Below are positions 1 to 6,349 of a stretch of 10,849 bases of DNA, piece after piece (position 1 is the stretch's first letter; the number at the start of each line of letters is the position of its first letter). The translations under genes were made by a program, and so were the position numbers. The notes beneath the pieces are model-generated. The model was given only the letters and a program-made list of their open reading frames with translations. It searched no databases and was not told the origin of the DNA. Source of the DNA: Cryomorphaceae bacterium (GTDB lineage: Bacteria; Bacteroidota; Bacteroidia; Flavobacteriales; Schleiferiaceae); contig DMCR01000121.1 of assembly GCA_003445735.1 (NCBI GenBank), forward strand, positions 942 through 11,790, in the 5' to 3' direction.

Positions 1-222
1 GAGGGGCCTGTAGCAATAGTTCGCAGTGCTACCGATCAAGAAGGTGAGTCGGTTTCCTTTAGTTCTGGTGAGACGGTGGTCTTACAGCAAGGAGAGCGTC
101 ACCGTTTAATAGGCCTAGAGAACTGGGGTGTGGTCGCTGAATTTTGGCAGCATACTGATCCAAATCACCCTTCTGATGAGGATGATATCGTTCGTGTTCA
201 GGACGATTATGCTCGAAAGTAA
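1..222 (+). CDS. Cupin-domain protein, C-terminal part (mannose-6-phosphate isomerase type II/ManC-tail-like)
   Basis: Frame 1 is open from the window edge to a TAA at 220-222, giving 73 residues; the start lies to the left of the window. The visible part contains the second half of a small cupin beta-barrel. A GET-V-L-QGE-HRL stretch matches the usual second cupin motif, with the HRL histidine as a likely metal ligand. It is followed by VVAEFWQHTDP and the tail DEDDIVRVQDDYARK. The E-DDIVR-EDDYGR type ending is characteristic of cupins related to the phosphomannose isomerase domain of ManC and to the small sugar-phosphate isomerase-like cupins of Bacteroidota. A role in nucleotide-sugar or sugar-phosphate metabolism is therefore inferred. 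Substrate and full length cannot be judged from the fragment. It lies 265 nt upstream of the next gene and appears to have its own terminator, so it is probably not part of the following operon. Confidence 0.72.
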   Translation, partial: EGPVAIVRSATDQEGESVSFSSGETVVLQQGERHRLIGLENWGVVAEFWQHTDPNHPSDEDDIVRVQDDYARK

Positions 223-248
223 TTACAATCTTTTATCGACGAGATCGC

Positions 249-265
249 AAGGCAGGATGCCTTTT
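249..265 (+). terminator. Short hairpin terminator after the cupin gene
   Basis: AAGGCA (249-254) and TGCCTT (258-263) pair perfectly around a 3-nt GGA loop, with four T at 262-265. It starts 27 nt past the cupin stop codon. The stem is short and the T-run is brief and partly inside the stem, so it is a weak intrinsic terminator candidate. Confidence 0.4.
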
Positions 266-330
266 ACGTCATAGACTGCTCGGTTCTTTGAGGCGGCGAT
301 GGATAATCTTTCGGCATTATATTTATGACA

Positions 331-358
331 AACTGAAATCTAAAAGGCGTTTTCAGTT
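331..358. repeat. Perfect 8-bp inverted repeat in the intergenic region
   Basis: AACTGAAA (331-338) is exactly complementary in reverse to TTTCAGTT (351-358), with a 12-nt loop. It lies about 130 nt upstream of the first NTF2-like gene. It has no following T-run, so it does not look like a terminator. It could be a protein-binding site or a leader hairpin, or chance in AT-rich DNA. Confidence 0.3.
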
Positions 359-459
359 CAATTATTTGATAGCTGTTTACTGAGTATATAATCCTAATTT
401 ATATTAAGTTTCTATGAATATCTCATATGATACACGTTAATATGCTTGTTATGAAATAA

Positions 460-476
460 TTTGTTCACCGAACAAA
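460..476. promoter_or_regulatory. Candidate operator: perfect 7-3-7 palindrome before the NTF2-like operon
   Basis: TTTGTTC (460-466), spacer ACC, then GAACAAA (470-476): a perfect 17-bp hyphenated palindrome ending 11 nt before the ATG at 488. Size and symmetry fit a site for a dimeric helix-turn-helix repressor, for example of TetR or MarR type. The left arm overlaps a -7-like TAATTTG string, so binding could block transcription start. No regulator gene is visible in the window. As RNA it would form only a 7-bp AU-rich hairpin close to the start codon, an alternative way to affect translation. The role is inferred from position and symmetry only. Confidence 0.42.
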
Positions 477-487
477 ACTAAATCGTC

Positions 488-1387
488 ATGAAAAAGCTAG
501 TTGCTATAGCATTGTGTTTACCGTTTCTTGCGGTAGCACAAAAGAAATCAGGAAAGGTCTACTCCGAACACCCTGCCTACGATGTGGTCACTGAATCCTA
601 CCGAGTGTGGGAATCGGGCACAGAAGAAGAATTGCGTGCACTCTACACCGAGGACGCTAAATTTTGGGGCCCTGGAGATGAGAAGGCCGGAACAATGGAT
701 GAAGAAGTTCAAGGAATGCTTTGGTGGCAGAATAACTTTGATTTTTCATTCACGAATATGGACCCCGCAAAGCCAGACATAATTCAATACAAGGGCGAGA
801 AGGGGGCTTGGACACTGGATTGGATGGTTTTTACTGGTGTGAATAAGGAGAGCGGAGATACTGTGAAGGCTCCATTACATACCGCCAATTATGTGAACGA
901 AGAGGGAAAAATTGCGATGAGTGTGAACTACTTTGATCGCGAGACATTGGGTTCTCAGATTCAGGAATCTTTTGGTGTTCATAGAAACGGTCGAGTATTT
1001 GACGAACACCCATACATTGAAATTTTAAAAGAGGTAGTTGCTGGTTGGGAAGCTGGTGATGCAGACGCGATGGCAACTCATTTTGCTGAAGATTGTAAGT
1101 TTCATAGACTTGGCGACGGAGATGGCTATAGAGATAAAGATTTAGCCTTCAGAAAAGAAAGCTGGTCTGTGGGAATCGCTGGTACTAGTTCTCGTAAGAT
1201 GAATGTTTATGGATATCCAGATGCTATTTATTATCAGAAAGGCGAAGGTAGTTGGGAGATTCTCTCTTGGTGGAACCACACCTTCGTGAGCGCTGAAACT
1301 GGTGAGGAGGATACAGTCTTTTTACACCTTAGTCACTCATTCAATAATGACGGAAAAATTACCAGAGAAGTCCTCTGGGTAGATTAA
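488..1387 (+). CDS. Exported protein with two tandem NTF2-like (SnoaL-like) domains
   Basis: The 299-residue product starts with a signal peptide, MKK plus a hydrophobic core ending AVA before Gln18, so it should be exported to the periplasm or beyond. The mature part is two copies of the same fold. Copy 1 (about 24-150) and copy 2 (about 170-299) share EHP at 27-29 and 173-175, YTEDAKFW (53-60) versus FAEDCKFH (199-206), and an end of the form N-(E/D)-GKI plus a closing strand to D150 or D299. The offset is constant at 146-149 residues. The pattern of a first helix, xxEDxxF, and curved strands rich in W, Y and F is typical of the NTF2/SnoaL cone fold, which serves as an enzyme or small-ligand pocket. 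No specific catalytic set is recognised, so substrate and reaction are unknown. It is the first gene of the operon. The ATG at 488 has no Shine-Dalgarno motif, as is normal in Bacteroidota. The signal peptide begins right at this Met, which supports the start. Confidence 0.78.
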   Translation: MKKLVAIALCLPFLAVAQKKSGKVYSEHPAYDVVTESYRVWESGTEEELRALYTEDAKFWGPGDEKAGTMDEEVQGMLWWQNNFDFSFTNMDPAKPDIIQYKGEKGAWTLDWMVFTGVNKESGDTVKAPLHTANYVNEEGKIAMSVNYFDRETLGSQIQESFGVHRNGRVFDEHPYIEILKEVVAGWEAGDADAMATHFAEDCKFHRLGDGDGYRDKDLAFRKESWSVGIAGTSSRKMNVYGYPDAIYYQKGEGSWEILSWWNHTFVSAETGEEDTVFLHLSHSFNNDGKITREVLWVD

Positions 1388-1404
1388 TAATCAACACAAT
1401 AACC

Positions 1405-2502
1405 ATGAAGAAATATCTTTTAATCGGCTTATGCGGTTCGCTATTAGCGAGCTGTATGCAGCTAGGCGAGGATGAGGTAAGAGAATTTGCCACCTCGCAC
1501 ATTGAAAACCAGATCGGCTATGCTGATGCTGTCGAGCCTTTCTATGCTGGCTTATCAGATGAACTTAAGGTTTGGAATAATCCAGTTTGGAGAAATATGC
1601 CGCGAGAATATGAGAAAGATCCAAATGACGACGGAAGCTACTTCTATGAAGATTCCATCAAAGTAACACTACACGATGTTTACATGATGGGCACCCACGC
1701 TAATGTTATGGGAACGATTCAATTTTACATCGCAGGAGTAAATACTACCTATAGAAACTTCTCCGGAGTTGTGACAAAGGAGGATGGTCAGATGAAGTGG
1801 TCGCGTTTTATGGCTGCGGACAATTCAGAGTTGGCTTGGGGATTCTTATGGCCAAGCAACGAGATAGAAGGAGGTTTGCAGCCTTATAATGAGATGCGCA
1901 ACGCAATGATGAACTTAGATAACAATCGTGCTTTGGAACTCTCAGATTCCTTAGTTGCCGCTGATCCTTCATGGGCAACTGCGCACCTTGGTCAGCTTCA
2001 TTATTATTGGATGAACCAAGATGTCGAAAACTTTACTGCAGCACATGGTGAAGCAGTGTCGAAGCTTGAAGGTGCAAGTAGAGCGGAGAAGCATTTTATT
2101 ATGTCTTATACTACCGATCGTGAAAAGGCAAATATGCACTTGGAGCAGGCATTACTTTTTGCACCTGTTGACCCAATGATTCGTACGTGGTATGCTTGGG
2201 GAGAAAAAGACGCGGAACGTGCCTTGGATATAATGCGTCATGCTTGGGCCCGTTTACCAGAAAACGGGGGAGTAAATAATATGATGGGGTACAAGCATAT
2301 GGCTGCAGGTAATATGGATAAGGCTAAGCAACACTTCGAGATTTTCATGCGCGCTCATCCAGAGGTCGCTAATGCTTATGATTCGTATGCAGATTACTAC
2401 CTCGCGGCAGGTGACACAGCGATGGCAAAAGAAATGTACATGAAGGCCTATGAAACTGATAATAACTGGATAGCTTCTAAAGAACGATCAGATGCATTAT
2501 AA
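1405..2502 (+). CDS. Lipoprotein with N-terminal NTF2-like region and C-terminal TPR repeats
   Basis: The 365-residue product has a lipoprotein signal: MKKYLLIGLCG core and lipobox LLASC with the lipidated Cys at 17. Residues about 25-145 look like a divergent NTF2-like domain (an AD-VEPFYAG helix, then strands ending in a KWSRFMAAD stretch), by analogy with its neighbours. Residues about 160-365 are helical. The last two repeats, about 291-320 (GYKHMAAGNMDKAKQHF) and 321-354 (YADYYLAAGDTAMAKEMY), are canonical TPRs. An earlier weaker one lies near 162-220 and includes the VAADPSWATAHLG turn. TPRs usually bind partner proteins, so this may be the scaffold member of the set, anchored in a membrane. 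It follows the first gene by 17 nt and its stop overlaps the next start. Membrane side and ligand are unknown. The TPR call is firm; the NTF2-like call for the N-terminal half is moderate. Confidence 0.75.
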   Translation: MKKYLLIGLCGSLLASCMQLGEDEVREFATSHIENQIGYADAVEPFYAGLSDELKVWNNPVWRNMPREYEKDPNDDGSYFYEDSIKVTLHDVYMMGTHANVMGTIQFYIAGVNTTYRNFSGVVTKEDGQMKWSRFMAADNSELAWGFLWPSNEIEGGLQPYNEMRNAMMNLDNNRALELSDSLVAADPSWATAHLGQLHYYWMNQDVENFTAAHGEAVSKLEGASRAEKHFIMSYTTDREKANMHLEQALLFAPVDPMIRTWYAWGEKDAERALDIMRHAWARLPENGGVNNMMGYKHMAAGNMDKAKQHFEIFMRAHPEVANAYDSYADYYLAAGDTAMAKEMYMKAYETDNNWIASKERSDAL

Positions 2503-3007
2503 ATCTCTTTTATGGATGGGTTCTGTAGTTACCGGACTTTTCCTTTCGTCATGTGTTTCGAATGAAACCGCCGAGTTAGACGAACGCTTTGCTAAAAATT
2601 GCGAAGTTATTCGTGCGAATAATGCTGGATTTACTGGTGAGAACCAAGATTACAGTATGTATGCTGACGATTTCTTTATGGTCAATACAAACTTTAATGG
2701 TTCACCCGATACCCTTCGTCTTGCAGACCTTAAAGCCGAGGATGCATATTTATGGGAAAAATATGATTTTGAATTCCTTGAAGAGCCAGTGCTGCTTCCT
2801 GGAGTGGATTCAGAAACGCAAGAGCCAAATGCCAGTGTTCGCTTTTATGCGCCCATGAAAATCACCAAAGCAGCTACCGATTCTTCAGAGGAGCGTACGG
2901 CCGTGGTCCGCATGTATCAGACATTTGATTTGAACGAGGAAGGCAAGATTACCATACAGATGTATTATGGTGATTTTACGGCCGCTGGAATCTACTTAAA
3001 CAGTTAA
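2492..3007 (+). CDS. Small lipoprotein, NTF2-like fold
   Basis: The 171-residue product has a lipoprotein signal with lipobox FLSSC and the lipid-modified Cys at 21. Residues about 30-165 form a single alpha+beta domain. A first helix (DERFAKNCEVIRANN) and Y-MYADDFFMVN (helix to first strand, like the YTEDAKF motif of the first gene) come first, and a last strand pair with N-EGKI (compare the NEEGKI and NNDGKI motifs of the first gene) closes it. These shared signatures, not a single recognised family motif, are why I call it NTF2-like. The ATG at 2492 overlaps the previous gene by 11 nt. A Met at residue 9 is an alternative start but would remove the basic residue before the hydrophobic core. 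The overlap suggests translational coupling. No catalytic residues are recognised and the function is unknown. Confidence 0.68.
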   Translation: MHYKSLLWMGSVVTGLFLSSCVSNETAELDERFAKNCEVIRANNAGFTGENQDYSMYADDFFMVNTNFNGSPDTLRLADLKAEDAYLWEKYDFEFLEEPVLLPGVDSETQEPNASVRFYAPMKITKAATDSSEERTAVVRMYQTFDLNEEGKITIQMYYGDFTAAGIYLNS

Positions 3008-3009
3008 TT

Positions 3010-3561
3010 ATGAAGAAGCTATTTCTAATGTGTAGTGCAGCTATTTTGGCGGCTGCATGCACTCAAACCTCAGAACCATGCCCACCTGAAAGAGAGCCCG
3101 TGGGATATAATGTCCTTGCGGATGACTTCCCAGGCGCAGTAATTGGCAACAATGAAACGGTCAATCAGTGGCGTCAATATTTGGAATACCATAACGAACG
3201 CAATTTTGACGGCATTGAATCAATGGATGCCGACAGCATTCGTATTTATCCACCAAATGGAGAATTAGTGGTTGGAAAAGAAGCGCATCGTGAGCAACTA
3301 GAGAAGTGGTTGGCCAACGAAGATGTTCGTTGGAAGCCAGTTTGGGGGACTTCGATAAAGTCACCAAACGACACTTCTGATGGAGCGTTTGTAATAGCCG
3401 TTTCAGATTTATCGACTGTTCATAGTGACGGTTCTGTAGACCGTTTAAACAACATGTTTACGGCTTGGATTCAAGGAGGAAAGATTTGGGCATTTTGGAT
3501 TTATGACCGAAAATTCGCTCCTGACGAGTTAGAGAGCATGGAAGCTGCTGAGGCAGAATAA
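3010..3561 (+). CDS. Lipoprotein with NTF2-like (SnoaL-like) domain
   Basis: The 183-residue product carries a lipoprotein signal peptide (MKKLFLM core) with lipobox LAAAC and Cys at 17. A Pro- and Glu-rich linker follows (about 18-35). Residues about 50-170 are the most typical NTF2/SnoaL-like domain of the set. They include the first helix (VNQWRQYLEYHNERNFDGIE), a DSIRIYPPNGE strand-turn, VVGKEAHREQLEKW (the usual G-K-E-A segment between strands, followed by a helix), and late strands ending WAFWIYDRKF. It starts 2 nt after the previous stop and is the last gene of the unit, with a strong terminator behind it. The C-terminal tail is acidic (ESMEAAEAE). The family contains both enzymes and ligand carriers, and no active-site set is recognised here. 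The role is unknown. Confidence 0.76.
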   Translation: MKKLFLMCSAAILAAACTQTSEPCPPEREPVGYNVLADDFPGAVIGNNETVNQWRQYLEYHNERNFDGIESMDADSIRIYPPNGELVVGKEAHREQLEKWLANEDVRWKPVWGTSIKSPNDTSDGAFVIAVSDLSTVHSDGSVDRLNNMFTAWIQGGKIWAFWIYDRKFAPDELESMEAAEAE

Positions 3562-3587
3562 ATACCCCTTATATGGATTAATGACGG

Positions 3588-3617
3588 AAGCCCCAGTCGC
3601 TATGCGGTTGGGGTTTT
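3588..3617. terminator. Strong intrinsic terminator between convergent operons
   Basis: CCCCAGTCGC (3591-3600), loop TAT, GCGGTTGGGG (3604-3613), then TTTT (3614-3617). In plus-strand RNA all ten positions pair, two of them as G-U, and AAG (3588-3590) can extend the stem into the U-run. It starts 27 nt after the stop at 3561. Its end touches the stop codon (3618-3620) of the minus-strand lipoprotein gene. Read on the minus strand, the two G-U pairs become A-C mismatches and there is no U-run beyond GGGGCTTCC, so it should work mainly for the plus-strand operon and less well for the other. Confidence 0.82.
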
Positions 3618-4133
3618 CTATTTCTGCCAATATTCTGTGTGGCGGAGTTCCATATTGGCACTAAATGTGCCGAACTGAATAGGAATAATGGTATCGAAAT
3701 AGAAAATTGCTTCATCTTCCGTGAGCATATGTACTTGGAAGCGTTGCTCGCCTGTGAATAGAATTCTTAAGGAATCCAATACGGGCTGACCAAAGGCGTT
3801 AATGAGATCTGCATCGAAAGCCCATGAGAGATTACTGGCATTGCTTGTGACAGTAATAGAGCTATCGTTATTAACGACTAATGACGCTGTATCTAAAACC
3901 GTTCCTACGCTATCTACAATAGCTGTGGAGCTGAGGGTATCCAAACTCAATGTCATCATTGTGGTGGAGTGAGGATGCAATGTATCCCAAAGGCCTTGGG
4001 CGATGAGGTGGTTGGTGATTTCTACTCCATACCAGTTGCCTTGAAGTTTTTCAAGTGTTCCAGGTTCAGGGGTTGTCGTATCACAGGATAGAAGGGTAGC
4101 TCCAGCGAGTAGGGTGAGAAAAGTTTTTTTCAT
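3618..4133 (-). CDS. Small lipoprotein, possibly lipocalin-like, last gene of the T9SS adhesin operon
   Basis: The 171-residue product has a lipoprotein signal (MKKTFLTLLAGATLLSC, lipid-modified Cys at 17) and a short TTTPEPG linker. The rest is almost all beta-strand, with alternating hydrophobic and Thr/Ser residues. LQGNWYG at 30-36 near the start of the mature domain recalls the G-x-W motif of lipocalin-like barrels, and the later strands (ITVTSNASNLSWAF, RFQVHMLTEDEAIFYF) fit such a barrel. The lipocalin idea is inference from one motif and predicted strands; no family is firmly recognised. It begins 18 nt after the stop of the propeller/SPOR gene on the same strand, so it is probably co-transcribed with it. 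It may be an accessory lipoprotein of the surface assembly or simply a passenger gene. ATG at 4131-4133. Confidence 0.7.
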   Translation of the reverse strand: MKKTFLTLLAGATLLSCDTTTPEPGTLEKLQGNWYGVEITNHLIAQGLWDTLHPHSTTMMTLSLDTLSSTAIVDSVGTVLDTASLVVNNDSSITVTSNASNLSWAFDADLINAFGQPVLDSLRILFTGEQRFQVHMLTEDEAIFYFDTIIPIQFGTFSANMELRHTEYWQK

Positions 4134-4151
4134 ATGTCTTTGAATGTCGTA

Positions 4152-5417
4152 CTAAATCCCGTTCAAACCCTTACTTAACACCCAGGCACTGTGCCCGTTG
4201 CGCTTTACAATCGCACGTGCCTTTTTTGCAGAAGTTTTACTACCGTGAACACTATGGACCACATAAAATTTATCGTTGTAAGGGGAGATAAAGGCTTTTG
4301 GAGCCCAAGCTCCTATGCCATCTAAAAAAGTTTGTGCGTGATCAACAGTATTAAACCCGCCAATGATAATGCTGTAGTTTCCGGAACTTACTTTAGGGGG
4401 TTCTTGGGCAGGGGCACTACTGCTAGTTACAGCTATTGTTTTTGATTCTTCTTCCGTTTTAGGAGTTTCCTCAGCTTTGGATGTTGTCTCAGTATTTGCC
4501 TCTTCAGTCGCTACAGCTGGTTCCGGCGGAATTACTGTAAAAAGATGAAGGTTAGATGCGGTCCCCGGCCGCTTACTCTGAGACATCATCAGTGAACTGT
4601 CGTTTAAAACGATAACGGCAAAATCATCCCCTCTGCCATTATTTGGGAACTCCATGATGGTAGAGTCTTTGGCTTGCCAAGCAAAGTTCTGTAAGCCATA
4701 ATTTCTGGTGCTTCGGGAGAAGTAAACATTTAGGTTTTGTCCTGTGGAAGGGAACAATTCATCCAAGGCACTATTGACCTCAGTTACGGCCATTGGGGAT
4801 CCCCATCCGCCATCAAAGCTCATAGCACTTTTATATATATCGTAACCTCCTATACCACCATCAACATTACAGGCAAAGTATAGGGTGTAATCTATGGGAT
4901 CAAAATAAGGGTGCTGATAATTTGCAATTTCATCTATAAACGGGAGCTCTTTGGCTTCCTCACCGTTAAACGGAATAAAAGATAGAGTCATACCGACGTT
5001 TCCATTTTTATCCGCCTTGCTTCTGCTGTGACTCACAATCAAACCTGAGCTATCAGGAATCAAAGCACACTGTCCGATATAATAGGGTAAGGATAGAAGG
5101 GCTTCAGGTGCTGCATAAGTCAAAGTCTTTAGATCTTTTAGTCGTAATAAATAGGGCCTCGCAAAAACTTTATTTGTTTTCGGGTCCTTGGCGGCAAGTC
5201 CATTGCCACCACGGTCAGAGAGGAATAATACATGACCTTTACCGTAGGGGGTTGCCGCATAATCGTCTGAATTTGCCTCCCCTAATTCAAAATGATCAAG
5301 CGACTTTTCATCTTTTAATTCATCTAATACAACTTGGCTTTTTACATAAAATGGCAGAAGCAGCATAGGAATTAATAGCAAGGATAATCTTAAAGGTGTA
5401 TTAAGTAGCCGCATCAT
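4152..5417 (-). CDS. Beta-propeller (PD40-like) protein with C-terminal SPOR-like domain, T9SS-linked
   Basis: The 421-residue product begins with a signal peptide of about 28 residues (core LSLLLIPMLLLPFYV, cut near KSQ). Residues about 30-296 carry WD40/TolB-like PD40 blades, for example ATPYGKGHVLFLSDRGGNG (55-73), HPYFDPIDYTLYFACN (169-184) followed by GGIGGYDIYKS, and LFPSTGQNLNVYFSRS (221-236). GG-DIY is the typical turn in OmpA-family propeller proteins next to PorP/SprF genes. Residues 297-345 are a low-complexity E/T/S/P linker. Residues 346-417 (NYSIIIGGF, then YVVHSVHGSKTSAKKA and AWVLS) look like a SPOR domain, which in known cases binds peptidoglycan glycan strands stripped of side peptides. 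The inferred role is an outer-membrane-side or periplasmic link between the T9SS adhesin assembly and the cell wall, similar to PorE but without an OmpA domain. Its ATG overlaps the upstream stop by 4 nt (ATGA), which implies translational coupling. Confidence 0.78.
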   Translation of the reverse strand: MMRLLNTPLRLSLLLIPMLLLPFYVKSQVVLDELKDEKSLDHFELGEANSDDYAATPYGKGHVLFLSDRGGNGLAAKDPKTNKVFARPYLLRLKDLKTLTYAAPEALLSLPYYIGQCALIPDSSGLIVSHSRSKADKNGNVGMTLSFIPFNGEEAKELPFIDEIANYQHPYFDPIDYTLYFACNVDGGIGGYDIYKSAMSFDGGWGSPMAVTEVNSALDELFPSTGQNLNVYFSRSTRNYGLQNFAWQAKDSTIMEFPNNGRGDDFAVIVLNDSSLMMSQSKRPGTASNLHLFTVIPPEPAVATEEANTETTSKAEETPKTEEESKTIAVTSSSAPAQEPPKVSSGNYSIIIGGFNTVDHAQTFLDGIGAWAPKAFISPYNDKFYVVHSVHGSKTSAKKARAIVKRNGHSAWVLSKGLNGI

Positions 5418-6343
5418 AAGAAAAGTCTTGGAGAAGTGAATGATTCGACACGAGGGGCAACGTTAAAGGAGATGCCTATAACATGACTTCTTTGGGTAAT
5501 AAATATGAGATCCGTTAACGGAAAATTATACTGGTAGAATACATGCCAATCTCTCGAAGGGTTGATTCTTAGCAATACCCCGGCTTCATCAGCAGGGCTG
5601 TAATGAGCACCAAAACCCCATGTTTCTTGATGCTCGAAAAACAAATGGAAGTTTAAATCTGCCGGAGCATTTGTCGTAGCGCTAGCCAAAAAACTAGATC
5701 GTAACAACCATTGGTCTTTTAGTGCCATTTGGTAACCACCAAAAATTTGCAAAACTTGAGCGGTAAAGTTGTTTTTATAGATTTTGGCGCGGTTTACATT
5801 TTTAAAGCTTACCCCCATATAATAACTCTGAGTATTCAACGTGGTACCTATATCAACATTTGCCATAATAGGCCCTTGTAGGGTGTAGATGTTTGGATCT
5901 ACAAGGTCGTAATAAGTCTCGTCAAGAAGGTCAACAGCAGTGCGTCCCGCTGTCACGCGAAGCCCGGTGCTGAGCTTAGTTAAATCGTTGACTTGTAAAT
6001 GATATGCGCCGCTTACAGCGGCATGCTGTGTAATAGCAGGTCCTACCTGATCATTGATTAAGGTTAAGTTTAATCCTAGGCCTCTGAGATTATGGTAATC
6101 CATGCTGATTAAGCCCGTACGAGGAGCCCCCTTAAGTCCAGCCCACTGGGCATCGACTAAGCTTACGACGTGCTGGTCCTGCATCCCTGCGTGGGCTGGG
6201 GAAACGGCCACTGGTGTAAATAAATAGTTGTCTAGCGAAGGATGCTGTTGGGCCGAAATATGACTGGCCACTAGGAGTAAGGTAGCCGCAGCTAAGGAGG
6301 CCAGGCGGTTGCGCTGTTTCATAGAGCTATAGATTCTTTTCAT
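5414..6343 (-). CDS. Type IX secretion system membrane protein, PorP/SprF family
   Basis: 309 residues from the ATG at 6341-6343. The signal peptide has a hydrophobic core at about 14-27 and a cut near ISA|QQ (after residue 31). The mature N-terminus has the family hallmarks: a QQHPSLDNYLF start, then SPAHAG (48-53, the NPAYAG motif), then QW-G-KGAP-T (66-76). A run of amphipathic strands to the C-terminus fits an outer-membrane beta-barrel of about 300 residues, the usual family size. In Flavobacterium johnsoniae SprF is needed to secrete SprB, and genes of this family commonly lie next to adhesins with type B sorting domains, as here. The start lies 6 nt after the adhesin stop. A TTG two codons upstream is possible but less likely. 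The ATG at 6320-6322 would give a tidier, shorter signal peptide (MKQRNRL) and cannot be excluded. Confidence 0.9.
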   Translation of the reverse strand: MKRIYSSMKQRNRLASLAAATLLLVASHISAQQHPSLDNYLFTPVAVSPAHAGMQDQHVVSLVDAQWAGLKGAPRTGLISMDYHNLRGLGLNLTLINDQVGPAITQHAAVSGAYHLQVNDLTKLSTGLRVTAGRTAVDLLDETYYDLVDPNIYTLQGPIMANVDIGTTLNTQSYYMGVSFKNVNRAKIYKNNFTAQVLQIFGGYQMALKDQWLLRSSFLASATTNAPADLNFHLFFEHQETWGFGAHYSPADEAGVLLRINPSRDWHVFYQYNFPLTDLIFITQRSHVIGISFNVAPRVESFTSPRLFL

Positions 6344-6349
6344 GGCCAA

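Larger units (their letters stand above)
223..487. other. Noncoding gap between cupin gene and NTF2-like operon
   Basis: This 265-nt AT-rich stretch has no credible coding frame. It holds the hairpin at 249-265, an 8-bp inverted repeat at 331-358 and a 7-bp palindrome at 460-476. The promoter of the following four-gene unit should lie here. I looked for the Bacteroidota pattern (TTTG or TTG about 20 nt before TAnnTTTG). The closest -7-like strings are TAAGTTTC (405-412; last base differs) and TAATTTG (457-463; one base short in the gap). Neither has a convincing upstream TTG at the expected spacing, so no promoter is called. Confidence 0.6.

Noticed and set aside
403..412. Promoter -7 element TAAGTTTC (405-412)
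   Set aside because: Seven of eight bases fit TAnnTTTG, but no TTG or TTTG lies at the expected distance upstream, so it is not called.
831..1076. Minus-strand frame opposite the first NTF2-like gene
   Set aside because: Composition (His, Ser, Gln-rich) is typical of an antisense shadow, and the plus-strand gene has a signal peptide and an internal domain repeat.
6347..6349. TTG start for the PorP/SprF gene, two codons upstream of the ATG
   Set aside because: An ATG follows at once (6341-6343), and a further ATG at 6320-6322 also gives a full signal peptide, so a TTG start is not needed.
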